A stretch of DNA of 64,000 nt, taken from positions 62,001-126,000 of the forward strand of contig NZ_MLJO01000001.1 in the NCBI RefSeq assembly GCF_001956915.1. The letters run 5' to 3'. The stretch comes from Intrasporangium flavum (GTDB lineage: Bacteria > Actinomycetota > Actinomycetes > Actinomycetales > Dermatophilaceae). The stretch's first letter is position 1. Each line of letters begins with the position of its first letter. Below are positions 43,392-52,147 of the stretch, piece after piece. The notes beneath the pieces are model-generated. The model worked only from the letters and a program-made list of their open reading frames with translations. It was not told the DNA's origin and did no database searches. The position numbers and the translations under genes are program-made.

Positions 43392-44708
43392 GTGGACAGC
43401 GCTGTGAGTGACCCGAAGCCGTTGCGCGTCGCCCTCCTCGGGGCCGGCGTCGTGGGTGGAGCCGTCGCGCGTCTGCTCACGGAGCACGCCGACGACATGG
43501 CCGCCCGCGTGGGGGCCCCGCTCGAGATCGTCGGCATCGCCGTGCGCCGGGCCGGGCGCGACCGCTCCGAGCTCGGCATCGACCCGGCGCTCTTCACGAC
43601 CGACGCCGAGGACCTCGTGACCCGCGCCGACGTCGTCGTCGAGGTCATCGGCGGCATCGAGCCGGCCCGCTCGCTCATCCTGCGCGCCATGGAGCACGGC
43701 GCGTCGGTCGTCACGGCCAACAAGGCGCTCCTCGCCGAGGACGGCCCGACCCTCTACGCCGCGGCCGCCGAGCACGGCGTCGACCTCTACTACGAGGCCG
43801 CCGTGGCCGGCGCGATCCCGCTGCTGCGCCCGCTGCGCGAGTCGCTCGCCGGCGACGAGGTCACCAAGGTCCTCGGCATCGTCAACGGCACGACCAACTA
43901 CGTCCTCGACAAGATGGACACCACGGGCGCCGGTTTCGCCGACGCCGTCGAGCAGGCCCAGTCGCTCGGCTACGCCGAGGCCGACCCGACCGCCGACGTC
44001 GAGGGCTTCGACGCCGCCGCCAAGGCCGCCATCCTCGCCTCGCTCGCCTTCCACACCCGGGTCGCCGGCACCGACGTGCACCGCGAGGGCATCACCGAGG
44101 TCAGCGCGGCAGACGTCGCAGCGGCCCGCGCCATGGACGCCGTCGTCAAGCTCCTCGCGATCTGCGAGCGCACCGACGCCGGCGTCAGCGTCCGCGTCCA
44201 CCCGGCGATGATCCCGCGCACGCACCCGCTCGCCGGGGTCCGCGAGGCCTTCAACGCCGTCTTCGTCGAGGCCGACGCCGCGGGCCAGCTCATGTTCTAC
44301 GGCAAGGGCGCCGGCGGCGACCCCACCGCCTCGGCCGTGCTCGGCGACATCGTCGCCGTGGCCCGTCACCGCGTCGGGGGAGGCCTCGGACCGGGGGAGT
44401 CGACCTACGCCGACCTGCCGGTCCTGCCGATGGGGCAGGCGCAGACGCGCTACCACATCAGCCTCGAGGTGGCCGACCGCTCCGGCGTCCTCGCCCAGGT
44501 CGCGGCCGCGTTCGCCGACCAGGACGTCTCCATCGAGACCGTCCGCCAGCAGCTCGTCCGCGACGAGGACGGTCAGGGTGCCCGCGCCACCCTCATCATC
44601 GTCACGCACACGGCGAGCGACGCCGCGCTGTCGGCCACCGTCGACGCGCTGCGCACCCTCGACGTCGTCCGTGGCGTCAACTCCGTGATGCGCGTGGAAG
44701 GTTCGTGA
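43392..44708 (+). CDS. hom: Homoserine dehydrogenase
   Basis: 438-aa NAD(P)H-dependent enzyme that reduces aspartate semialdehyde to homoserine, the branch to threonine and methionine. The Rossmann start is [30 protein letters not shown] and the substrate-site segment [11 protein letters not shown] and [20 protein letters not shown] follow. A C-terminal ACT domain (about 355-438, [27 protein letters not shown]) probably gives threonine feedback. The GTG at 43392 is taken as start; GTG at 43404 is an alternative. The stop overlaps the thrC start (TGATG). Confidence 0.96.
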   Translation: MDSAVSDPKPLRVALLGAGVVGGAVARLLTEHADDMAARVGAPLEIVGIAVRRAGRDRSELGIDPALFTTDAEDLVTRADVVVEVIGGIEPARSLILRAMEHGASVVTANKALLAEDGPTLYAAAAEHGVDLYYEAAVAGAIPLLRPLRESLAGDEVTKVLGIVNGTTNYVLDKMDTTGAGFADAVEQAQSLGYAEADPTADVEGFDAAAKAAILASLAFHTRVAGTDVHREGITEVSAADVAAARAMDAVVKLLAICERTDAGVSVRVHPAMIPRTHPLAGVREAFNAVFVEADAAGQLMFYGKGAGGDPTASAVLGDIVAVARHRVGGGLGPGESTYADLPVLPMGQAQTRYHISLEVADRSGVLAQVAAAFADQDVSIETVRQQLVRDEDGQGARATLIIVTHTASDAALSATVDALRTLDVVRGVNSVMRVEGS

Positions 44709-45802
44709 TGGCCCACCAGTGGCGGGGCGTGATCCCCGAGTACGCCGACCGGCTGCCGATGCTCGACGGTGCCCCGGTCGTGACCCTCCGCGAGGGCGGC
44801 ACGCCGCTCATCCCCGCCGAGAAGCTCTCCGAGCGCGTCGGCGCGGAGGTGCACCTCAAGTACGAGGGCCTCAACCCCACCGGCTCCTTCAAGGACCGCG
44901 GCATGACCGCCGCGATCAGCCTGGCCGCCAGGAAGGGCGCCAAGGCGGTCATCTGCGCGAGCACCGGCAACACGAGCGCGTCGGCCGCGGCCTACGCCAC
45001 CAAGGCCGGCATGACGTGCGGCGTCCTCGTCCCCGACGGCAAGATCGCCATGGGCAAGCTGAGCCAGGCGATCGCCCACGGCGCCACGCTCCTGCAGGTC
45101 GAGGGCAACTTCGACGACTGCCTGACGCTGGCCCGCAAGCTCGCCGAGGCCTACCCGGTCGAGCTCGTCAACTCGGTCAACCCCGCCCGCATCGAGGGCC
45201 AGAAGACCGCGTCGTTCGAGGTCGTCGACGCGCTCGGCGACGCCCCCGACATCCACTGCCTGCCCGTCGGCAACGCCGGCAACATCACGGCCTACTGGAA
45301 GGGCTACCGCGAGTACCTCGCGACGCCCGTCACCGACGCCCCGGCCGGACCGGCCACGCACCTGCCCGTCATGTGGGGCTTCCAGGCCGCCGGCGCCGCG
45401 CCGATCGTCCTCGGCCACCCCGTCGACGAGCCCGAGACCATCGCCACGGCGATCCGCATCGGCAACCCGGCGTCGTGGGAGCAGGCCGTCGCCGCGCGCG
45501 ACGAGTCCGGCGGCCGCATCGACGCCGTCACCGACGAGCAGATCCTCGTCGCACACCGGTTCCTCTCCGCCGAGGAGGGCGTCTTCGTCGAGCCGGGCTC
45601 GGCGGCATCGGTCGCGGGCCTGCTCGCCTGCCACGAGGCGGGACTCGTGCCGGCCGGCGCGCGGATCGTCTGCACCGTCACGGGCCACGGCCTCAAGGAC
45701 CCGCAGTGGGCCCTGCGCACCGCCGACGGCGGCGACGTGACCCCGGTGCGGGTGCCCGTCGACGCCGTGAGCGCCGCGCATGCCCTCGGCCTCGAGGACT
45801 GA
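44708..45802 (+). CDS. thrC: Threonine synthase
   Basis: 364-aa PLP enzyme converting O-phosphohomoserine to threonine. The fold-type II signature is [12 protein letters not shown] with the Schiff-base Lys62; [14 protein letters not shown] binds the cofactor phosphate; [15 protein letters not shown] follows. The ATG at 44708 overlaps the hom stop (TGATG) and starts the conserved [15 protein letters not shown] block, so it is preferred to the GTG one codon earlier. It is third in the lysA-hom-thrC-thrB order. Confidence 0.97.
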   Translation: MAHQWRGVIPEYADRLPMLDGAPVVTLREGGTPLIPAEKLSERVGAEVHLKYEGLNPTGSFKDRGMTAAISLAARKGAKAVICASTGNTSASAAAYATKAGMTCGVLVPDGKIAMGKLSQAIAHGATLLQVEGNFDDCLTLARKLAEAYPVELVNSVNPARIEGQKTASFEVVDALGDAPDIHCLPVGNAGNITAYWKGYREYLATPVTDAPAGPATHLPVMWGFQAAGAAPIVLGHPVDEPETIATAIRIGNPASWEQAVAARDESGGRIDAVTDEQILVAHRFLSAEEGVFVEPGSAASVAGLLACHEAGLVPAGARIVCTVTGHGLKDPQWALRTADGGDVTPVRVPVDAVSAAHALGLED

Positions 45803-45805
45803 CGC

Positions 45806-46804
45806 GTGACCCGCGTCGCCGCAGGACGCTCGGTGCACGTGCGCGTGCCCGCGAGCAGCGCCAACCTCGGACCCGGCTTCGACTCGATCGGCCTGGCGCT
45901 CGGCCTCTGGGACGAGTACGTCGTCACGACGTCGGACACCCCCGGGCTGACGATCACCGTGGCCGGCGAGGCCGCCGACGAGGTGCCCACCGACGAGAGC
46001 CACCTCGTGCACGCCACGATGCGGCACACGTGGGACCGGCTCGGTGTCGAGGCCCCGGTCGGTCTCGTCATCGACGCCCGCAACGGGGTGCCGCACGGGC
46101 GCGGTCTCGGTTCGTCGGCGACCGCGATCGTCGCGGGCGTCGTTGCGGCACAGGCTCTCTCGGGCCCGGCTGCCGGGTGGAGCCGTGACGCGTCCATCGG
46201 CGACGGCGAGGCGTGGCCCGCGCCGGGAGAGCCGCTGCCGGTCGACCTCGACCTCGCCGACGACGTCGCGAGCCTGCTCGAGGGCCACCCCGACAACGCG
46301 TCGGCCAGCGTGTTCGGAGGGCTCACCGTCAGCTGGATGCCCGACGGCACCGGCGCCGACCGCGGCGCGCACACCGTCACCGCGCGGCTGGCGCTGCACC
46401 CCGACGTCGACGTCGTCGTCCTCGTGCCCGGCACCCAGCTGGCCACCCGCACCGCGCGCGCCGTCCTGCCCGCCGCCGTCCCGCTGCGCGAGGCCGCGGC
46501 CGGCGCGGGCCGGGCCGCCCTTCTCGTCCACGCGCTGACCGTCGACCCCTCCCACCTGCACGCCGCGACCCGCGACTGGCTGCACCAGGAGGCGCGCCGG
46601 CCCTCCTACCCCGACACGATGGACGTCGTCGACGCCCTGCGGGCGCAGGGTCACGCGGCCGTCGTCTCGGGCGCCGGCCCGAGCATCCTCGTGCTCACCA
46701 CCCGCGCCCGCGCGGGAGAGGTGCAGGTGCCTCCCGGGCACGAGGGCTGGCGCCGACTCGCGCCGGGCGTGCCCACGAGCGGCGCGAGCGTCACAGCCTG
46801 CTAG
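45806..46804 (+). CDS. thrB: Homoserine kinase
   Basis: 332-aa GHMP-superfamily kinase that phosphorylates homoserine for threonine synthesis. Motif 1 is VPASSANLGPGFDSIGLAL, the ATP-binding motif 2 is VPHGRGLGSSATAIVAG, and motif 3 is VVSGAGPSILVLT. An Ala/Gly-rich insertion (about 115-145) is a little longer than usual. GTG start three bases after the thrC stop, so translated from the same mRNA. It is the last gene before the long rho leader. Confidence 0.95.
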   Translation: MTRVAAGRSVHVRVPASSANLGPGFDSIGLALGLWDEYVVTTSDTPGLTITVAGEAADEVPTDESHLVHATMRHTWDRLGVEAPVGLVIDARNGVPHGRGLGSSATAIVAGVVAAQALSGPAAGWSRDASIGDGEAWPAPGEPLPVDLDLADDVASLLEGHPDNASASVFGGLTVSWMPDGTGADRGAHTVTARLALHPDVDVVVLVPGTQLATRTARAVLPAAVPLREAAAGAGRAALLVHALTVDPSHLHAATRDWLHQEARRPSYPDTMDVVDALRAQGHAAVVSGAGPSILVLTTRARAGEVQVPPGHEGWRRLAPGVPTSGASVTAC

Positions 46805-47018
46805 CGCGCCGTCCGACCCCGCGAGGGGGCCGGATGGTATCCTGCGGGTGCACCACACGCCGCGAGCTTTCGCAGGCCGGTGCATCACCCCCACGCAGAG
46901 GCCCACTCATCGCCTCTCGGCGCCGTGCGCCGTCGTGGACCACCTTCAGGCCAGCACTGGCCCAAGTCCGACCCGTGCGAGTCCGCCCCGGGTCGCAAAC
47001 GAGGGGGAAGGATCCTTC
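46805..47018 (+). promoter_or_regulatory. rho promoter and long leader
   Basis: The best promoter is TATCCT (46835-46840), giving initiation near 46847 and a leader of about 172 bases to the GTG at 47019. The leader is C-rich and contains scattered short dyads, compatible with autogenous Rho-dependent attenuation as known for other rho genes. No coding potential is seen within it. A ribosome binding site GGGGGAAGGA lies at 47003-47012. Confidence 0.5.
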
Positions 47019-49058
47019 GTGTCAGAAACCACCACCCGCCCGGTGTCGGGCCTGTCCGCCATGAAGCTGGACGAGCTCAAGGGCGTCGCGTCCTCCATGG
47101 GCATCAAGGGCACCGGGAAGATGCGCAAGAGCGACCTCGTCGAGGCCATCCGGGCCCGCCAGTCGGGCGGCTCGTCGGCTCCGGCCGCCGCTCCCGCCGG
47201 CGGCTCGTCCGCCGCCGCGTCCACGGACGCCCCCGCCTCCGACGCGCCGGCCGCCGGCCGCTCAGCCGGTTCCGACGCCCCGGCGCAGGAGGCCGGCACG
47301 GGCCGCGCCCGTACCTCGCGTCGCGCCAGCCGCCCGGCGGGCTCCGCCGGCGAGGCCGCCACGGGCGGCACCGACGCCGCGGCGTCGGGCGGCTCCGCCG
47401 GTGACCGCGCTGCGGCCACCGAGGGCGCCGACGCGCCGCGCGAGCGTCGCGACGAGCGCGCCCGCTCCCAGCGCGGCGAGCAGCAGAACCAGCAGAACCG
47501 CGACCAGCAGAACCGCGACGAGCGTGCCGACCAGGCCGTCCGCGAGGCCCGCGAGGGCCGGCAGGGCGATCGCCAGAACGAGCGCCAGAACGAGCGCCAG
47601 GGTCAGGGCGCCCAGGGTCGGGGCCAGCAGAACCAGGGCCAGAACCGCGACCAGAACCGTGGTCAGGACCGCGAGCAGAGCCGTGGCCAGTCCGGCCAGT
47701 CCGGCCAGTCCGGCCAGTCCGGCCAGTCGGGCCAGGGTGGCCAGGACCGACAGGATCGGGACCAGAACCGGATCGACGACGACGAGCGCGGCGGCCGCCG
47801 CAGCCGCAACCGCCAGCGCAACCGTGACCGCAAGCGCGGTCGTACCACCGAGCGCGGCGGCGACTGGGCCGAGAGCGACCTGCAGGTCGGCGACGACGAC
47901 GTGCTCGTGCCCGTGGCCGGCATCCTCGACGTCCTCGACAACTACGCGTTCGTCCGCACGTCCGGCTACCTCGCCGGCCCGAACGACGTGTACGTGCCGC
48001 TCGGGATGGTCAAGAAGCACGGCCTGCGCAAGGGCGACGCCGTCACCGGCGCCGTCAAGGCGCTCCGCGACGGCGAGCAGCCCCAGGGCAACGTCGGCCG
48101 GCAGAAGTACAACGCGCTCGTGCGCCTGGACAGCGTCAACGGGGCCGGCCCCGACGACGCCGCCAAGCGCGTCGAGTTCGGCAAGTTGACGCCGCTCTAC
48201 CCGCAGCAGCGCCTGCGGCTCGAGACCGAGCCGGGCAACCTGACCACGCGGATCATCGACCTCGTCGCCCCGATCGGCAAGGGCCAGCGCGGCCTCATCG
48301 TCGCGCCCGCCAAGGCCGGCAAGACGATGGTCATGCAGGCCCTCGCCAACGCCATCACGACGAACAACCCCGAGTGCCACCTCATGGTCGTCCTCGTCGA
48401 CGAGCGTCCGGAGGAGGTCACCGACATGCAGCGCGCCGTCAAGGGCGAGGTCATCGCCTCGACCTTCGACCGGCCGGCCGAGGACCACACCACGGTCGCC
48501 GAGCTCGCCATCGAGCGCGCCAAGCGCCTAGTCGAGCTCGGCCACGACGTCGTCGTCCTGCTCGACTCGATCACCAAGCTCGGTCGCGCCTACAACCTCG
48601 CCGCCCCGGCGAGCGGCCGGATCCTGTCCGGTGGCGTCGACTCGGCCGCGCTCTACCCGCCGAAGAAGTTCTTCGGCGCCGCGCGCAACATCGAGAACGG
48701 CGGCTCGCTGACGATCCTGGCCACGGCCCTCGTCGAGACCGGCTCGAAGATGGACGAGGTCATCTTCGAGGAGTTCAAGGGCACCGGGAACATGGAGCTC
48801 AAGCTCGACCGTCAGCTGGCCAACCGCCGCATCTTCCCCGCGGTCGACATCAACAGCTCGGGCACCCGCCGCGAGGAGATCCTCCTCGCGACCGAGGAGC
48901 TGAAGATCATGTGGAAGCTGCGCCGGGTCCTCGGCGGGCTCGACGCGCAGCAGGCCATCGAGCTGCTCCTCGACCGGCTGCGCAAGACGAAGACGAACTA
49001 CGAGTTCCTGACCCAGGTGCAGCAGACGAGCGGCAACCGCCTCGACTCGGACGCCTGA
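47019..49058 (+). CDS. rho: Transcription termination factor Rho with large Q/N/R/G-rich insertion
   Basis: 679-aa hexameric RNA helicase that releases transcripts. The Rho N-terminal helical domain (about 10-48, [17 protein letters not shown]) is followed by an insertion of roughly 230 residues: an Ala/Ser/Gly part, then a part rich in Gln, Asn, Arg, Asp and Gly, including five SGQ repeats. The RNA-binding cold-shock fold (about 288-355, [19 protein letters not shown]) and the ATPase follow (P-loop APAKAGKT near 428, [12 protein letters not shown]-loop [16 protein letters not shown]). Actinobacterial Rhos typically carry such an insertion, which increases RNA contact. GTG start set by GGGGGAAGGA six bases upstream. 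Confidence 0.97.
   Translation: MSETTTRPVSGLSAMKLDELKGVASSMGIKGTGKMRKSDLVEAIRARQSGGSSAPAAAPAGGSSAAASTDAPASDAPAAGRSAGSDAPAQEAGTGRARTSRRASRPAGSAGEAATGGTDAAASGGSAGDRAAATEGADAPRERRDERARSQRGEQQNQQNRDQQNRDERADQAVREAREGRQGDRQNERQNERQGQGAQGRGQQNQGQNRDQNRGQDREQSRGQSGQSGQSGQSGQSGQGGQDRQDRDQNRIDDDERGGRRSRNRQRNRDRKRGRTTERGGDWAESDLQVGDDDVLVPVAGILDVLDNYAFVRTSGYLAGPNDVYVPLGMVKKHGLRKGDAVTGAVKALRDGEQPQGNVGRQKYNALVRLDSVNGAGPDDAAKRVEFGKLTPLYPQQRLRLETEPGNLTTRIIDLVAPIGKGQRGLIVAPAKAGKTMVMQALANAITTNNPECHLMVVLVDERPEEVTDMQRAVKGEVIASTFDRPAEDHTTVAELAIERAKRLVELGHDVVVLLDSITKLGRAYNLAAPASGRILSGGVDSAALYPPKKFFGAARNIENGGSLTILATALVETGSKMDEVIFEEFKGTGNMELKLDRQLANRRIFPAVDINSSGTRREEILLATEELKIMWKLRRVLGGLDAQQAIELLLDRLRKTKTNYEFLTQVQQTSGNRLDSDA
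47691..47735 (+). repeat. Five tandem 9-bp units in rho
   Basis: TCCGGCCAG repeated four times plus one variant (TCGGGCCAG), encoding Ser-Gly-Gln repeats in the Rho insertion. Such arrays are prone to length change by slippage. Confidence 0.9.
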
Positions 49059-49097
49059 GCCCGGGCGGCCTGCGCAGGCCGTACCGCACCACCACCT

Positions 49098-49136
49098 CGA
49101 AGGGGTGGGACCCCACGACGCGGTCCCACCCCTTCG
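49098..49136 (+). terminator. Hairpin after rho
   Basis: CGAAGGGGTGGGACC (49098-49112) pairs perfectly with GGTCCCACCCCTTCG (49122-49136) around nine bases. Confidence 0.8.
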
Positions 49137-49183
49137 TCGTCCCGTCTCTCGGCGTTTCAAGTCGGAACTGTCCGAAATGTTCG

Positions 49184-49189
49184 TAAACT
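49184..49189 (+). promoter_or_regulatory. Candidate -10 element of the receiver-HEAT-GT2-kinase operon
   Basis: TAAACT in an AT-rich stretch (TCCGAAATGTTCGTAAACT) gives initiation near 49196 and a 30-base leader before the ATG at 49226. Confidence 0.55.
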
Positions 49190-49225
49190 GGGTCGACCCA
49201 CCTGCCTTACCCGTGATGGAGTGCC

Positions 49226-49636
49226 ATGACCGCGCCTGTTGGCGACCCTGTCTCCGCCAGCGACGACCCGGTTCGCGTCCTCGTCGCCGACGACGACGCC
49301 GACATCCGAGACCTCGTCGAGTTCAAGCTGGCCCAGGCGGGCTACGCCGTCGAGGCGGTCGCGGACGGTGCGTCGGCGTGGGAGTCCTTCGAGGCCAACC
49401 CGCCGCAGCTCGTCGTCCTCGACGTCATGATGCCGGGCCTGTCGGGCATCGACGTCCTCCGCAAGATCCGCGAGAGCGAGCACCCCGGCGTCCCGGTCCT
49501 GCTGCTCAGCGCGAAGTCGCGCGACTCCGACGTCGACACCGGCTTCGCCGTCGGCGCCGACGACTACGTCATCAAGCCGTTCAGCCCGCGCGAGCTGCTG
49601 CACCGCGTCAACGGCATGCTCGCCCGGGCCCGCTGA
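49226..49636 (+). CDS. Receiver-only response regulator
   Basis: 136-aa single REC domain. VLVADDDADIRDLVEFKL holds the acidic pocket, LVVLDVMMPGLSG the phospho-acceptor Asp, LLLSAKSRDSD the conserved Ser/Thr region and DYVIKPFSPREL the Lys. There is no output domain, so it must act by protein contact (as CheY or Spo0F do). It is the first gene of a four-gene unit ending with a membrane histidine kinase, its probable partner. The HEAT-repeat gene starts ten bases after its stop. Confidence 0.93.
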   Translation: MTAPVGDPVSASDDPVRVLVADDDADIRDLVEFKLAQAGYAVEAVADGASAWESFEANPPQLVVLDVMMPGLSGIDVLRKIRESEHPGVPVLLLSAKSRDSDVDTGFAVGADDYVIKPFSPRELLHRVNGMLARAR

Positions 49637-49646
49637 GGAGAGGCCC

Positions 49647-50708
49647 GTGCTGACCTTCAGTGCGCAGCTGCTCGTGGGTGCGACGATCGCCGTCCTCGGC
49701 ACCTGCCTCGTGCTCGTCGTCGTCGTCATCGCGGTCCGGATGCGGCGGCAGGGTCTGCAGAAGCGCGACGAGATGCTGCTCGCGCCGCTGCGCGGCCCCC
49801 TCATCACCGTCGCCTCGGGCGAGGACGACGACGGCACGGCCACCGAGCAGCTGACGTGGGCCACCGGGGTCACGCGCGACGTCCTCGACGCCGCCATCGT
49901 CGACCTGCTGACCAAGATCCGCGGCTTGCCGGCCGAGCAGCTCGTCCGGGTGCTCACGGCGCACGGCGCCGTCGACCGCGCCAAGTCCGACCTGCACCAC
50001 CGTTCGCTCGTCCGCCGGGCCAAGGCGGCCCAGATGCTCGGCCTCACCGCCGGCCCCGACGCCGTGCCGCTGCTCGTCGAGGCGCTCGGCGACAGCACGG
50101 TGCAGGTGCGCAACAGCGCGGCCTGGGGGCTCGGGCTCATCGGCGACGCCTCGGCCGCGGGCGCGGTCCTGGCCGCCACGGGCGGCGAGCAGGGCGGCAT
50201 CCCGGCCAGCACGTCGGCCGAGACACTCCAGTCGATGGGGGTCGGGATCTCCGACGTCCTCGGCGACGCCTTCGACGACGGCGACGCCCGAACCCGCATG
50301 GTCGCCGCGCACGTCACCGGCGACCGCAGCTTCACCCGCGGCCTGCCGGCGCTGCGTCGCCTGCTCGCCGACGACCCCGACCTCACCGTCCGCGAGACGT
50401 GCGCGACGGCGATCGGCCGCCTCGGCCGCGAGGAGGACGTCGCGGTGCTCGCACGGCACGTCGCCGTCGACGAGCCGCTCAGCCTGCGCCGCGCGTGCGC
50501 CGCGGCGCTCGGTGAGCTCGGGGAGGGCGGCGCCGTCCCCGTGCTGGCGGCGCTCCTCGACGACACCGACCCGCGCCTGGCCGAGATCGCCGCGTCGGCG
50601 CTGCTCGGCCTCGGCGCCGACGGTCGCGCGGCGCTGGCCGGCCGCGAGGACACCGCGCCTGTCCGGGCCGCCCGCACCGTCGCCGAGCTCCAGCGGACGT
50701 CGGCATGA
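49647..50708 (+). CDS. Membrane-anchored HEAT-repeat protein
   Basis: 353-aa protein: one N-terminal transmembrane helix (about 8-30, LLVGATIAVLGTCLVLVVVVIAV), a helical linker, then a solenoid of HEAT/PBS-lyase-type repeats (about 115-345; for example RRAKAAQMLGLTAGPDAVPLLVEAL, VRNSAAWGLGLIGD, VRETCATAIGRLGREEDVAVLARHV, LRRACAAALGELGEGGAVPVL). Such scaffolds bind proteins. Position between the receiver and the glycosyltransferase suggests it passes a signal to the synthase, which is an inference. GTG start with GAGGAGAGG upstream; its stop overlaps the GT2 start (ATGA). Confidence 0.88.
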   Translation: MLTFSAQLLVGATIAVLGTCLVLVVVVIAVRMRRQGLQKRDEMLLAPLRGPLITVASGEDDDGTATEQLTWATGVTRDVLDAAIVDLLTKIRGLPAEQLVRVLTAHGAVDRAKSDLHHRSLVRRAKAAQMLGLTAGPDAVPLLVEALGDSTVQVRNSAAWGLGLIGDASAAGAVLAATGGEQGGIPASTSAETLQSMGVGISDVLGDAFDDGDARTRMVAAHVTGDRSFTRGLPALRRLLADDPDLTVRETCATAIGRLGREEDVAVLARHVAVDEPLSLRRACAAALGELGEGGAVPVLAALLDDTDPRLAEIAASALLGLGADGRAALAGREDTAPVRAARTVAELQRTSA

Positions 50709-52147
50709 CCGGTTTCCTCGAGGGGCTGCGCTCCGCCGTCGTCTGGGTCATGGACGTCACGTCCATCCCGATCCTGGCCTACTTCCTGCTCATCAACACC
50801 TCGCTCATCGTCCTCATCGTCCTGGCCTACCTCGAGTTCCGGGCCCAGGAGCGCCGCCGCCAGACGGCCGTCGAGTGGCAGGGTGCCGGCCTCGCGCCCG
50901 GGGTCTCGCTGCTCGTCCCGGCCTACAACGAGGAGGCGGGGATCGTCACGGCGGTCAAGTCCTTCCTCACGCTGCGCTACCCCCGCCACGAGGTCGTCGT
51001 CGTCGACGACGGCAGCACCGACGAGACCTTCGCGCGTCTCGAGCAGGCCTTCGACCTCGTCGAGGTGCCCCGCGAGCTGCCGCACGAGGTGCCGGTGCGA
51101 GCCCGCGTCCTCGGGGTCTACGTCCCGCGCGACGGCCGCACCCGCCTGCTCGTCGTCCGGAAGGAGAACTCCGGCCGGTCCGAGGCCATCAACGTCGCGA
51201 TCAACGCCGCCACCGAGCCGCTCGTCGCGATGATCGACGGCGACTCCATCCTCGAGCCCGACGGCCTGCTCCACGTCACGCGCCCGTTCGCCGACGACCC
51301 CACGCGCATGGTCGCCACCGGCGGTGCCATCCGCCCGGTCAACGGCAGCCGGGTCATCGCCGGGCGCATCGTGCGCGTCGAGATGCCGCAGACGTGGCTG
51401 CCGCGCATCCAGCTCGTCGAGTACCTCCGCGCGTTCCTGCTCGGCCGCACCGGCTGGTCGCGCCTCGGCTCGCTCATCCTCATCAGCGGCGCGTTCGGCC
51501 TCTTCCGCCGCGACGTCGTCGTCGAGGTCGGGGGTCTCGACCCGAACAGCATCGGCGAGGACTTCGAGCTCGTCATGCGCATCCACAAGCGCCTGCGCGA
51601 CGAGGGCCGTGACTACCGCATCGAGTTCGTCCCCGAACCGGTGTCGTGGACCGAGGTCCCGGTCACGGCCAAGGTGCTGCGCAACCAGCGGCGCCGCTGG
51701 CACCGCGGGCTGTGGGAGACGCTGTGGGCCTATCGCTCGATGCTCTTCCGGCCCAAGTACGGACGCGTGGGCTGGGTCGCCCTGCCGTACTACTGGCTCT
51801 TCGAGCTGTTCGCGCCGCTGCTCGAGTTCTTCGGCATCATCATCGTGCCGCTCGCGCTGTTCCTCGGCGTCGTCAACATCCCGTTCGCGATCCTCTTCCT
51901 CGTGCTCGCATACGGCTACGCCGTCCTCGTGACGCTCGCGGCGATGCTCGTCGACGAGTGGGCCTTCCACAAGCACGACCGGTGGCAGGCGCTCGGCGTC
52001 ACGGTCGCCGCGTCGGTCCTGGAGAACATCGGCTACCGCCAGGCCACGGTCTGGTGGCGGCTCGAGGGCTGGTGGTCGAGCCTGCGCGGCAAGAAGCACG
52101 TGTGGGGCGTCATGACGCGGACGGGCTTCGACGAGGGCTCCGCGTGA
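50705..52147 (+). CDS. Processive GT2 glycosyltransferase, membrane-bound
   Basis: 480-aa family-2 glycosyltransferase of the cellulose/hyaluronan/PNAG-synthase type. N-terminal hydrophobic segments (about 18-42) precede the GT-A domain with VPAYNEEAGI, VVVDDGSTDETF, the DxD-like MIDGDSILEPD, the GEDFEL acid motif and the (Q/R)xxRW motif as QRRRWHRG. The last third has further membrane spans (LFELFAPLLEFFGIIIVPLALFLGV, IPFAILFLVLAYGYAVLVTLAAM). All catalytic motifs of a processive synthase are present; the polymer is unknown. No PilZ domain or accessory deacetylase is seen. It overlaps genes on both sides by four bases. Confidence 0.92.
   Translation: MTGFLEGLRSAVVWVMDVTSIPILAYFLLINTSLIVLIVLAYLEFRAQERRRQTAVEWQGAGLAPGVSLLVPAYNEEAGIVTAVKSFLTLRYPRHEVVVVDDGSTDETFARLEQAFDLVEVPRELPHEVPVRARVLGVYVPRDGRTRLLVVRKENSGRSEAINVAINAATEPLVAMIDGDSILEPDGLLHVTRPFADDPTRMVATGGAIRPVNGSRVIAGRIVRVEMPQTWLPRIQLVEYLRAFLLGRTGWSRLGSLILISGAFGLFRRDVVVEVGGLDPNSIGEDFELVMRIHKRLRDEGRDYRIEFVPEPVSWTEVPVTAKVLRNQRRRWHRGLWETLWAYRSMLFRPKYGRVGWVALPYYWLFELFAPLLEFFGIIIVPLALFLGVVNIPFAILFLVLAYGYAVLVTLAAMLVDEWAFHKHDRWQALGVTVAASVLENIGYRQATVWWRLEGWWSSLRGKKHVWGVMTRTGFDEGSA

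Noticed and set aside
47691-47735. Tandem repeats in rho as a CRISPR-like or intergenic repeat array
   Set aside because: The units are 9 bp, contiguous, in frame and encode SGQ repeats inside Rho; there are no spacers.
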